From: an uncultured Sediminibacterium sp. | GTDB taxonomy: Bacteria; Bacteroidota; Bacteroidia; Chitinophagales; Chitinophagaceae | Length of the DNA stretch: 26,547 nucleotides | NCBI RefSeq assembly: GCF_946481145.1 | Contig: NZ_CAMLMJ010000035.1 | Coordinates: forward strand, 1-26,547 | Direction: 5' to 3' | Shown: positions 7,478 through 14,796 of the stretch, in pieces | How the letters are laid out: the number at the start of each line of letters is the position of its first letter | How positions within the stretch are numbered: the stretch's first letter is position 1 | Program-made: the position numbers and the translations under genes | The notes under the pieces: generated by a model | Told to the model about the DNA's origin: nothing | The model's database searches: none | The model's input: the letters and a program-made list of their open reading frames with translations, nothing else

Positions 7478-8673
7478 CATTCCCGGCTTCAATTAGTGAA
7501 ACACTGAACTACAATGAACACAAAGTTCAAAAAGGGGTAGCCATCTGCGTTGCAGAAAACAATTTTTTATTACCGATCACAGCCATGAATTTTTACCATA
7601 AACTTGATTGGTTCAATCAAAGGAATAAATTGAATGAACGCGCCACTACAAAAACAATGCATGTGTCCCTGAATTTTTCGCCATCTGAAAATTTTCCAGT
7701 CGACAAGTTAAATTCAATCGCACAGGATTACATGGAACGAATCGGATTTGGCGACCAACCCTATCTCGTTTACCAGCATAAAGATGCAGGACATCCTCAC
7801 CTCCATATTGTCGCAACAACAATACGGGGAGATGGTACTCGGATCAATACCCACAACATAGGACGTAATCAATCAGAAATGGCACGCAAACTGGTAGAGG
7901 AAAAACATGGGCTCATAAAGGCGGGGACAACGTCAAATGAACTGGCCTTGGCTGCTCCCATTCAAAACAGGTTGGAATATGGCAAATCAGAAACCAAACG
8001 AAGTATAGCCAATGTGCTGAAGCAGACCATCAATCTTTATAATTATGTTTCGCTGGCGCAGTTCAACGCGATATTGTCCAAGTTCGGTGTAAAAGCAGAT
8101 CGTGGCAAGGAAGGGAGCTTTACGCACCGAAAAAATGGCCTTCTGTACCGGATGATCGATAAAGAAGGTCAAGCCATCGGAATACCCATAAAAGCCAGCT
8201 CCATTGCAGGCAAACCTACCCTCGCCTATCTGGAGAATCGTTTTACCCTCAATGAAACCAATCGGGATGTTTTAAAACTGCAGCTCAAAAACAGCCTTGA
8301 CCATTGCCTGATGCAGAGACCTACATCCCTTGACAAAATGACCCAATTCCTAAGCGACCAATCCATCCAAACAGTTCTGCGACAAAATGCAGAAGGAAGA
8401 ATCTATGGTATCACATTTGTCGACCATAACAACAGAAGCGCTTTCAATGGATCAGAATTAGGCAAAGAATATAGTATAGCAGGCTTGACTAAAAAACTGA
8501 AAACAGAGAAACAAAAAGTCATAAAGTTGATCCATGCTGAACAAAAAAATGCAGAGAAAAACGCGCAACAAATGGAAGGCTTGGCCAATGATCTACTGCA
8601 GACGGAACCTGAAACTCAACATATACCCTTCCAACTAAAGAAAAAGAAACGAAAAAAACAAAGAGGCATATAA
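7450..8673 (+). CDS. Relaxase / mobilization nuclease (HUH family)
   Basis: The 407-aa protein belongs to the Relaxase family (PF03432-like). N-terminal landmarks are the tyrosine in SETLNYNEHKV (Y21), a candidate nucleophile, and the histidine cluster YQHKDAGHPHLHIVATT (H110, H115, H117, H119) that binds the metal in HUH endonucleases, followed by NTHNIGRNQSEMAR. It should nick one oriT strand and carry it through the coupling protein into a recipient. The C-terminus is strongly basic (KKKKRKKQRGI), fitting DNA or coupling-protein contact. The length is typical of short Bacteroidota mobilization relaxases without a helicase domain. An alternative ATG is residue 5 (7462). It is translated together with the upstream accessory gene (overlap) and lies 16 bp before the coupling-protein gene. 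Confidence 0.93.
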   Translation: MVRPMVARITFPASISETLNYNEHKVQKGVAICVAENNFLLPITAMNFYHKLDWFNQRNKLNERATTKTMHVSLNFSPSENFPVDKLNSIAQDYMERIGFGDQPYLVYQHKDAGHPHLHIVATTIRGDGTRINTHNIGRNQSEMARKLVEEKHGLIKAGTTSNELALAAPIQNRLEYGKSETKRSIANVLKQTINLYNYVSLAQFNAILSKFGVKADRGKEGSFTHRKNGLLYRMIDKEGQAIGIPIKASSIAGKPTLAYLENRFTLNETNRDVLKLQLKNSLDHCLMQRPTSLDKMTQFLSDQSIQTVLRQNAEGRIYGITFVDHNNRSAFNGSELGKEYSIAGLTKKLKTEKQKVIKLIHAEQKNAEKNAQQMEGLANDLLQTEPETQHIPFQLKKKKRKKQRGI

Positions 8674-8689
8674 GTAAATCTATTGAGCA

Positions 8690-10651
8690 ATGGGAACAGG
8701 TGAGAATGAACAGGGGTTGCGAAAAATTGTAGACTTAAGCAGGTGGCTTTCCGTTGGTCTTCTGCTGCTGCATTTCTACTACAGTTGTTACGCTGTCTTT
8801 GCAAATTGTGGTGTGCGTTCTTCTTTATCAGACCGCATGTTGCAGTCCATCGCTAAAACAGGTGTGTTCGAAAGCACGCTGAAAATGAAGTCTCTCGTTC
8901 TGGCACTTTTAATCATTTCTTTTCTGGGAGCAAAAGGTAAAAAAGACCAGGAGTTCAAGTTAAGTGCAGTGATCAGTTGGATCATCTGTGGAATACTATT
9001 ATTCTTTCTCAGCAGCTTTCTTCTTGTATCAAATTTGAGTATGGTTACTATTGCCGCCTCTTACATCCTTGCCTGTAGCGCCGGATTTATATTATTGGTA
9101 TTTACAGGTGCCCGGTTGAGCCGGCTGCTCTTTGACAATTTGAAGCAGGATATTTTCAATGAAGAAAATGAAACATTTCCGCAGGAAGAGGTTCCGCATG
9201 TCAATGAATATTCAATCAACTTCGCTGCACAATACCGGTTAAAAAATAAGGTTCGTAAATCCACTATATCCTTCCCCAATCCTTTCCGTGGACTTTTGGT
9301 AACAGGTAGCCCTGGTGCAGGTAAATCATGGTTTGTGATCCTTCCCATGATTCGCCAGTTGATCTCGAAGGGATACACCATGTTCATTTACGACTTTAAA
9401 TATGATGACTTGTCAAAAGCTGCCTATAATTGGTTGTTGCAAAACACCTCCGCGTATAAAACACCACCTGCATTCTACGCCATTAATTTTGACAACCTCG
9501 CCTGCTCGCACAGATGCAACCCATTAGATCCAGATTCCATGTTTGATATCACCGATGCCACGGAATCAGCCAGAACAATTTTACTAGGCCTCAATACCCA
9601 ATGGATTAAAAAACAGGGAGATTTCTTTGTAGAATCTCCGATCAACTTTGTAACAGCCATTATCTGGTTTTTAAGAAAGTATGAAGACGGGGTATATTGT
9701 ACCCTACCCCATGTGATTGAATTAATGCAGGTAGAATACGATACCCTATTCCCAGTTTTAGACTCGGAACCGGAAATTGAAGTATTTGTCAATCCCTTTA
9801 TCACGGCATTCCAAAACGATGCAATGGAACAATTAGAAGGTCAGGTAGCTTCCGCCAAAATAGGGATGGCGCGACTGGCCTCCCCCCAACTTTACTGGGT
9901 GCTCTCTGGTAATGACTTCACCCTCGACATCAATTCGCCCTGGCAACCAAAAATTGTCTGCGTGGGCAACAACCCCGACAAGCGTTCTATATATGGAGCC
10001 GTCCTCTCCCTCTACGCCTCCCGCCTGATTAAGATCGTAAACAGAAAGGATAAGCTCAAAAGTGCTTTGGTTTTTGACGAATTCCCAACCATCTTTTTCA
10101 ACGACATCGACGGGCATATTGCAACTGCCAGAAGCAACAAAGTTGCAACCATACTTGCCGCTCAGGATTTTTCACAGCTAAAAAAGGATTATGGAAAGGA
10201 TCAGGCTGATGTAATCACGAATATTTGCGGAAATATTATTTCAGGTCAGGTAACAGGAGAAACCGCCCGATTGCTATCAGAAAGGTTCGGTAAGATTGTA
10301 CAGTTGCGACAAAGTATGAGTATCAATAGTAATGATACCAGTATTAGCAAATCCTGGCAGATGGACAATGCCATACCCGCATCCAAAATTGCCGCTCTCT
10401 CCTCTGGCGAGTTTGTTGGAATGGTAGCAGATAATCCTGATGATAAGATTAAATTGAAAATGTTTCACGCAGAAATCCTGCAGGATACCGAGGCAATCAA
10501 CAGGGAGATGAGAGACTTTAAGGAAATCCCGCCTGTTTATAGTATTTCACAACAGGATATTCAGGATAATTTCTACCAGATCAAACTTGATATCAGGCGA
10601 TTAATTGAAAATGTTGTTGCGAAACTTGAAAATGAGTCTAAAACTCGTTAA
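8690..10651 (+). CDS. VirD4/TraG-like type IV coupling protein
   Basis: The 653-aa protein has four hydrophobic N-terminal segments (about 19-39, 66-82, 92-113, 118-138) followed by a cytosolic ATPase domain. Walker A is VTGSPGAGKSWFVI (GSPGAGKS about 206-213) and Walker B is ALVFDEFPTIFF (about residues 459-470). Further TraG/TraD features are MFIYDFKYDDL, IVCVGNNPDKRSIYGAVLSL and ILAAQDFSQLKKDYG with ITNICGNIISG. It should link the relaxase-DNA complex to a mating-pair channel and power transfer. No type IV secretion components are in the window, so the element is either mobilized by another element or its transfer genes lie to the left. It is the third gene of the mobilization operon. Confidence 0.93.
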   Translation: MGTGENEQGLRKIVDLSRWLSVGLLLLHFYYSCYAVFANCGVRSSLSDRMLQSIAKTGVFESTLKMKSLVLALLIISFLGAKGKKDQEFKLSAVISWIICGILLFFLSSFLLVSNLSMVTIAASYILACSAGFILLVFTGARLSRLLFDNLKQDIFNEENETFPQEEVPHVNEYSINFAAQYRLKNKVRKSTISFPNPFRGLLVTGSPGAGKSWFVILPMIRQLISKGYTMFIYDFKYDDLSKAAYNWLLQNTSAYKTPPAFYAINFDNLACSHRCNPLDPDSMFDITDATESARTILLGLNTQWIKKQGDFFVESPINFVTAIIWFLRKYEDGVYCTLPHVIELMQVEYDTLFPVLDSEPEIEVFVNPFITAFQNDAMEQLEGQVASAKIGMARLASPQLYWVLSGNDFTLDINSPWQPKIVCVGNNPDKRSIYGAVLSLYASRLIKIVNRKDKLKSALVFDEFPTIFFNDIDGHIATARSNKVATILAAQDFSQLKKDYGKDQADVITNICGNIISGQVTGETARLLSERFGKIVQLRQSMSINSNDTSISKSWQMDNAIPASKIAALSSGEFVGMVADNPDDKIKLKMFHAEILQDTEAINREMRDFKEIPPVYSISQQDIQDNFYQIKLDIRRLIENVVAKLENESKTR

Positions 10652-10689
10652 AACATAGCCGGGAGTAGATACTTTGGAGATACATTTTC

Positions 10690-10728
10690 CTTGTCAAACC
10701 CCTCCGGTTGGTAAGGGGTATTGTCAAG
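10690..10728. repeat. Imperfect hairpin after the coupling-protein gene
   Basis: CTTGTCAAACCCCT (10690-10703) can fold against AGGGGTATTGTCAAG (10714-10728) with one mismatch and one bulge. Like the hairpins at 121-166 and 669-707 it has a C4-5/G4-5 core. An A-run rather than a T-run follows, so it would terminate poorly on the + strand. It may protect the 3' end of the mobilization transcript. Confidence 0.55.
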
Positions 10729-10844
10729 AAAAATACAAGGATTAGATACATTTTTGACTTGTCTATTATTGTAGCTTATTCATCTTGGCGCAGCATCCTA
10801 AAGCTGCTACCCAATACAAGTAAAATAATATCTAATCTTATCAT

Positions 10845-10885
10845 GTATGAGATGTAATATCTGCCATTAGCATTACATCTCATAC
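10845..10885. repeat. Perfect 14-bp inverted repeat at the mobilization/cargo junction
   Basis: GTATGAGATGTAAT (10845-10858) and ATTACATCTCATAC (10872-10885) are exact reverse complements around a 13-nt loop. It lies in the 322-bp gap between the + strand coupling-protein gene and the convergent - strand cargo gene. It could be a bidirectional termination or processing structure, or a recombination or protein-binding site. Apart from this and the hairpin at 10690-10728 I see nothing in 10652-10973. Confidence 0.7.
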
Positions 10886-10973
10886 GGATCGGCGCAAAAA
10901 TCCTCAAACGCTTGTCACGAAATCCAATCCGGTTTCAGAAAAGAAATGATTTAATAATCGTTTTGTTCAATTC

Positions 10974-12668
10974 TTACCCCTCTTTTCGACGACCTGTGCC
11001 CGCAGTCGGAAGGTGGTCACCACAATGTCCAACAACAATTAATTTCCTTTCATGATCAGGTATATAGTGAATACGAAGACTTTTTCCTCCTCGATCAATT
11101 TTTGTATGAGGTGAAAATATCCGCTCAGTTCCGTCATATATGCGTTTTCTATGAGCCATTAATTTATTATCGCTATTTGTAGCGCTTCCTTCTTTTAAGG
11201 TAACATCAAATCCATGATTCTTAAAATCGCCTTCAATATCTCCTGAGGTTTCAGTAAAATACAAGCTGTGTAACTTCGTCCCCATTGCGAACAACAATGC
11301 ATATGCCTCATTTGGATGCTGGAATTTAGCTATAGAAGCAGATTCGTGCGCTTCTTCGAGCACCACAATTGTGTTTTTAAAGAGTTTTTCAATTACTCTC
11401 AACACCTCTCCTAATGTCTTTGGCAGAGTGCTAACACATTCTAGAATATTTGTCTGAGATACCAATGTTTGCTTGTATTGACCTTCTAGTTTTCCAATAC
11501 TTTCGAACTGATGCTGAATCTTATTAAGCCGTTCTTTCAACTCGACCCCCTCCATCTGAAGATACAGTGAATTTTCCTCCTCTTTGTTTAAGCTGTCTTG
11601 CAATTGTCTTGCTTTAGCTGACATTTCAATATTCTCTTTTTCTAGGGCATCAATATAATCCTGTTCCTCTGCACTTCGAGGCTTTTTCTCAGCCGCTTCG
11701 CGAAGTTTAATTAATCGCTTTTTTTGCTGATGTATATACAAACTTTCGAAATTTGTGACTACATCCTCATCAACATTCCTTGAACTGATACGAAATACAC
11801 TTTGACTAAGAATATCAATTAACCGTGCAGATGTGTCAAGATATTGGGATAATCGAAAATATCTGTGTCTAAGATTGTCGTATTCATCATCAACTCTCAC
11901 GTTAGGAACATATACCCTAATTGTATCAGGTGGGCACTGATATCGATCAGCTTCAGAGCCCCAATCATAATTTAATTCTGAGTGTACATCGGCGCTATCA
12001 TACCAATAAACTATACCACTCCCTAAAATAAGTTTTTGTAACCCATCAGGATTAATTAAATCCTTTTGTGATCTTATATTTATTAAGATTACAGGAACTA
12101 CTCGACTTGAATCAACTACAAATCGATACATATCTCGCCCATCCCCTGGCTGCAAATAATTTGCGATTTGATTCATTCGCTTCTGCCCGATATTGCAGTA
12201 AAGAGATCTGTCATCCAAAATATCTGTAACCAGCCTTGGAACCGATGAAGGTGGCAGCAGTGGTGTTTCACCGAAATAATTTTTTGCTAAAAACCAGGTA
12301 ACGGTTATGCTAAATTCTGCATTTTCAGTGTCTAAGCAGTGTAATGAAATATCTGTTCTCCATTTCCGCATTTTGTATTTGGAGTCTGTATGTTCAAAAC
12401 GCATTACCCAATAATCAGCAGCTTTTGTTTCGTTATCATAACCATCGGTCCGAACACTAATCCAAAGATCACCATCTCGCAATGCATTTTGGCTTCCATG
12501 AAATAACCAAGACTTTGAAATTTCATCTGACAAATGCTTTGTACGTGAATGAAACTTAAGCCATTTTCTAGTGTGAATAACAACAGCCTGAAAAACATGG
12601 TTAAAATCCGATACCGAAGATTTTTTGATACTGAATAGCGTTCTGTAATGAACCTGAGGATTATACAT
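10974..12668 (-). CDS. Unrecognised 564-aa coiled-coil protein (cargo, defence-type context)
   Basis: I cannot assign this to a named family. Residues 1-300 form a globular, Trp/Tyr-rich region (DYWVMRFEHTDSKYKMRKWR at 85-104; VVPVILINIRSQKDLI at 190-205; DTIRVYVPNVRVDDEYDNLR at 248-267). A charged coiled-coil stretch spans about 310-405, then a helical part to about 480. The C-terminal ~60 residues (RIFSPHTKIDRGGKSLRIHY...LIVVGHCGDHLP) look like a small beta-rich domain loosely reminiscent of RelE/ParE-fold proteins; this resemblance is weak inference. No signal peptide or membrane segment is seen. It is transcribed leftwards, divergent from the SIR2-HerA pair across about 0.8 kb, and is AT-rich like the other cargo genes. 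A defence or nucleic-acid sensing role is suggested only by location. Confidence 0.85.
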   Translation of the reverse strand: MYNPQVHYRTLFSIKKSSVSDFNHVFQAVVIHTRKWLKFHSRTKHLSDEISKSWLFHGSQNALRDGDLWISVRTDGYDNETKAADYWVMRFEHTDSKYKMRKWRTDISLHCLDTENAEFSITVTWFLAKNYFGETPLLPPSSVPRLVTDILDDRSLYCNIGQKRMNQIANYLQPGDGRDMYRFVVDSSRVVPVILINIRSQKDLINPDGLQKLILGSGIVYWYDSADVHSELNYDWGSEADRYQCPPDTIRVYVPNVRVDDEYDNLRHRYFRLSQYLDTSARLIDILSQSVFRISSRNVDEDVVTNFESLYIHQQKKRLIKLREAAEKKPRSAEEQDYIDALEKENIEMSAKARQLQDSLNKEEENSLYLQMEGVELKERLNKIQHQFESIGKLEGQYKQTLVSQTNILECVSTLPKTLGEVLRVIEKLFKNTIVVLEEAHESASIAKFQHPNEAYALLFAMGTKLHSLYFTETSGDIEGDFKNHGFDVTLKEGSATNSDNKLMAHRKRIYDGTERIFSPHTKIDRGGKSLRIHYIPDHERKLIVVGHCGDHLPTAGTGRRKEG

Positions 12669-12884
12669 ATTGGGCAGTTAGGTTGAATTACTAATATACG
12701 TTAACGCAACAAATATTAAATAAAAACCATACAACTTTGGTATAATTAATCTGGCAACAGTTGTTGCATTTTTATAATGTATATCAGCCACTTTAAAAGA
12801 AATTTTTAGATTATCCTTTCGAGAAACGTGTTTTAGGCTGTAGCGATTATAAAATTTGATGGTTTCCAATAATACAATTACTCT

Positions 12885-12958
12885 GTTCCAAGTTCATTAC
12901 TGCTAGTAGCATGATATCCAAGACAATTCGGTTCAGAAATTCCCAACCTCGGGTTCAC
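12885..12958. repeat. Left copy of imperfect direct repeat (candidate att site)
   Basis: This matches 21018-21090: about 50 of the first 68 positions are identical in ungapped alignment, counted by eye, then one extra G and a shared GGTTCAC. The best-conserved part is CGGTTC...AAATTCCCAAC.TCGG...TTCAC (12929-12958), with an earlier block at AGCAT.ATATC (12908-12918). The copies are 8133 bp apart and enclose the SIR2-HerA, sce7726, beta and higBA genes. Both are immediately followed by a terminator-like hairpin, as tRNA 3' ends often are. Confidence 0.6.
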
Positions 12959-12983
12959 GAAAGGATCACAATTAAAAATTAAA

Positions 12984-13026
12984 ACCTTGAAAATCAATAT
13001 AATTCGAGTTTCAAGGTCTATTTTTT
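12984..13026 (+). terminator. Terminator-like hairpin after the left direct repeat
   Basis: ACCTTGAAA (12984-12992) and TTTCAAGGT (13009-13017) pair perfectly over 9 bp around a 16-nt loop, followed by CTA and T6 (13021-13026). On the + strand this is a plausible intrinsic terminator, although no + strand gene ends just before it; it would fit a lost RNA gene whose 3' end is the direct repeat. Confidence 0.6.
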
Positions 13027-13136
13027 GCCTATCGTTTTTAAACTGTACTTAACCTTACACATCGTGACTCTAGTTTAGTTAAGTTTACACAACAGCCACG
13101 ATTTTAACGATCAAATTGAAAATTTTCGGAACCCGT

Positions 13137-13159
13137 CTGGTTTTAAATTTTAAAACCAG
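13137..13159. promoter_or_regulatory. 23-bp near-perfect palindrome upstream of SIR2
   Basis: CTGGTTTTAAA (13137-13147) and TTTAAAACCAG (13149-13159) are exact reverse complements with a single central base. It lies about 320 bp upstream of the SIR2 start and 470 bp upstream of the divergent 564-aa gene. It could be an operator for a dimeric regulator, or a bidirectional hairpin. Confidence 0.5.
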
Positions 13160-13476
13160 TTAAGTCGTATTTCAACTATTGAGTCGACTGCATTTTTCAT
13201 ATTTCTCTACTGCAAAAGAGACCGGCACTCTTGTTATTCTAGGTAATAAGGGAGGGAAGAATATGATTCAGAAATGTTGTTTAAAATTTCCTTTGTATCT
13301 TAGGATTCCCCATGTATTGCGACTGGCTATCTTCGAACGGTTCTTTTATAGCCTTTATAAAAGTCTCAATTGCAAAAGTTTGAGATTAAAATCAATCATC
13401 TTTTCCCTTCTGTATGAGATAAAATTATATTTAAAACTATAATACAGACGCAGTAAGCGTTATTAAAATAAACCAA

Positions 13477-14796
13477 ATGGAAATTATCGACTGGTCTAAA
13501 AAGCATATAATAAAGACAAGTACCGAGCTAATGAGTATCGATGATGCTCCAGACGCTAAGATTTGGCGCCCAAAAATAGAACCTTGGTTAAGTGCTATTT
13601 TTCAATCAGAACATTTTTCACTTCTTATTGGGTCTGGATTAACGAATGCGATATCACACATTTCGAAAATAGCTGCTCAAGGCATGGGACGTTTGGAATT
13701 AACAAGGGGTGACTATACAGATAAAATTAAAGACCATGCTGCTAAGTCAGCATCAGCAATGGAGCGAGGCGAAGCAAATTTAGAAGACGATTTCAGGGTT
13801 GCATTAGAATTATTGAAAGGCTATGAAATCCTTGGTGATGCAAACTATTCAAATTTAAAAAAGGAGCTTAATACACAACTAAATACTTTTATAAAATCCA
13901 TTTTAGCTACAGAGCGCTCATTTAAAAATCAGTTAAACTCATCTACCCAAGTCAACAAGGACACAGCAATCACTGCATTTGGTTATCTCCAAGCTTTCCT
14001 ATTGAGTTTTTCCAGTAGAGCTGCATCGAGAGAAAGATTAAATATCTTTACAACCAACTACGATAGGTTTCTTGAATATGGGTGTGATGAAATTGGGGTT
14101 ATTCTTTTAGACCGGTTTAAAGGTAAAATACAACCCATATTCAGAAACACGCGCTTGGAATTAGATTATCATTATAATCCGCCTGGTATAAGAGGCGAAC
14201 CGAGATATGTAGAAGGTGTTGCAAGAATTACAAAGTTGCACGGTTCAATAGACTGGAATTTTGAAGGTCACGGGAGAATTATAAGAGCACTACTGCCATT
14301 CGGGGCAGTAGACACTCATCCCGATATTCCAGCGGATGCAGCGGATCATGTTGTTATTTATCCTAATTCTGCAAAAGATATTGAAACAGCCTATTATCCT
14401 TATTCTGAATTATTCCGTGATTTTTCTACAGCAATATGTCGCCCAAATTCTGCTATTGTTACCTATGGGTATGGTTTTGGAGATTCGCATATAAACCGGA
14501 TCATTTCAGATATGTTTACAATCCCATCTACACATTTGGTAATCATTGCCTATAGTGATACTGGCGATAGAATTCAAAAATTTCTACTCGATAAAAATAA
14601 AGCACAATATACTTTGTTGCTTGGCAGCCATTTTGGAGATCTAGAGACTTTGGTAGATAATTATTTACCAAAGTCAGCGATTGATAGACTAACAATCAAA
14701 ATGCGAGACCTTATTGGCAAACGAGATCCCAGTGCGCATACTCCAAAAATCGATTCTACAACGGGTAGTCTAAAAGGAGATAACGATGACAAATAG
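13477..14796 (+). CDS. SIR2-like NAD-binding/NADase protein of a SIR2-HerA defence pair
   Basis: The 439-aa product has a SIR2 domain in the arrangement used by antiphage NADases: LLIGSGLT (GSG 52-54, nucleotide loop), FTTNYDRFLEYG (TTNYD 192-196), TKLHGSIDW with candidate catalytic H255, and VTYGYGFGDSHINRII (331-340). The long helical insertion between the first two motifs (about 65-190) is usual for defence SIR2 proteins, as opposed to compact deacetylase sirtuins. It shares an 11-bp overlap with the HerA gene downstream, matching the known two-gene SIR2-HerA (Nezha-type) system, in which the proteins form a large complex that depletes NAD+ and/or cleaves DNA on phage infection. The C-terminal tail is polar and probably disordered. 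Confidence 0.92.
   Translation: MEIIDWSKKHIIKTSTELMSIDDAPDAKIWRPKIEPWLSAIFQSEHFSLLIGSGLTNAISHISKIAAQGMGRLELTRGDYTDKIKDHAAKSASAMERGEANLEDDFRVALELLKGYEILGDANYSNLKKELNTQLNTFIKSILATERSFKNQLNSSTQVNKDTAITAFGYLQAFLLSFSSRAASRERLNIFTTNYDRFLEYGCDEIGVILLDRFKGKIQPIFRNTRLELDYHYNPPGIRGEPRYVEGVARITKLHGSIDWNFEGHGRIIRALLPFGAVDTHPDIPADAADHVVIYPNSAKDIETAYYPYSELFRDFSTAICRPNSAIVTYGYGFGDSHINRIISDMFTIPSTHLVIIAYSDTGDRIQKFLLDKNKAQYTLLLGSHFGDLETLVDNYLPKSAIDRLTIKMRDLIGKRDPSAHTPKIDSTTGSLKGDNDDK

Larger units (their letters stand above)
12669..13476. other. 808-bp gene-poor divergent intergenic region
   Basis: This lies between the starts of the - strand 564-aa gene and the + strand SIR2 gene. It holds the left copy of the direct repeat (12885-12958), a terminator-like hairpin (12984-13026), a 23-bp near-palindrome (13137-13159) and an 8-bp inverted repeat CTTTTATA/TATAAAAG (13343-13350, 13356-13363). 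The open frames of 63 aa (12678-12869, -) and 87 aa (13179-13442, +) have no recognisable features and I do not call them genes. Confidence 0.6.

Noticed and set aside
12678..12869. 63-codon - strand ORF ending 10 bp upstream of the 564-aa gene
   Set aside because: No recognisable motif and ordinary AT-rich chance composition; position would permit a leader peptide but nothing supports it.
13179..13442. 87-codon + strand ORF upstream of SIR2
   Set aside because: TTG start, no family features, runs through several inverted repeats; more likely non-coding leader DNA.
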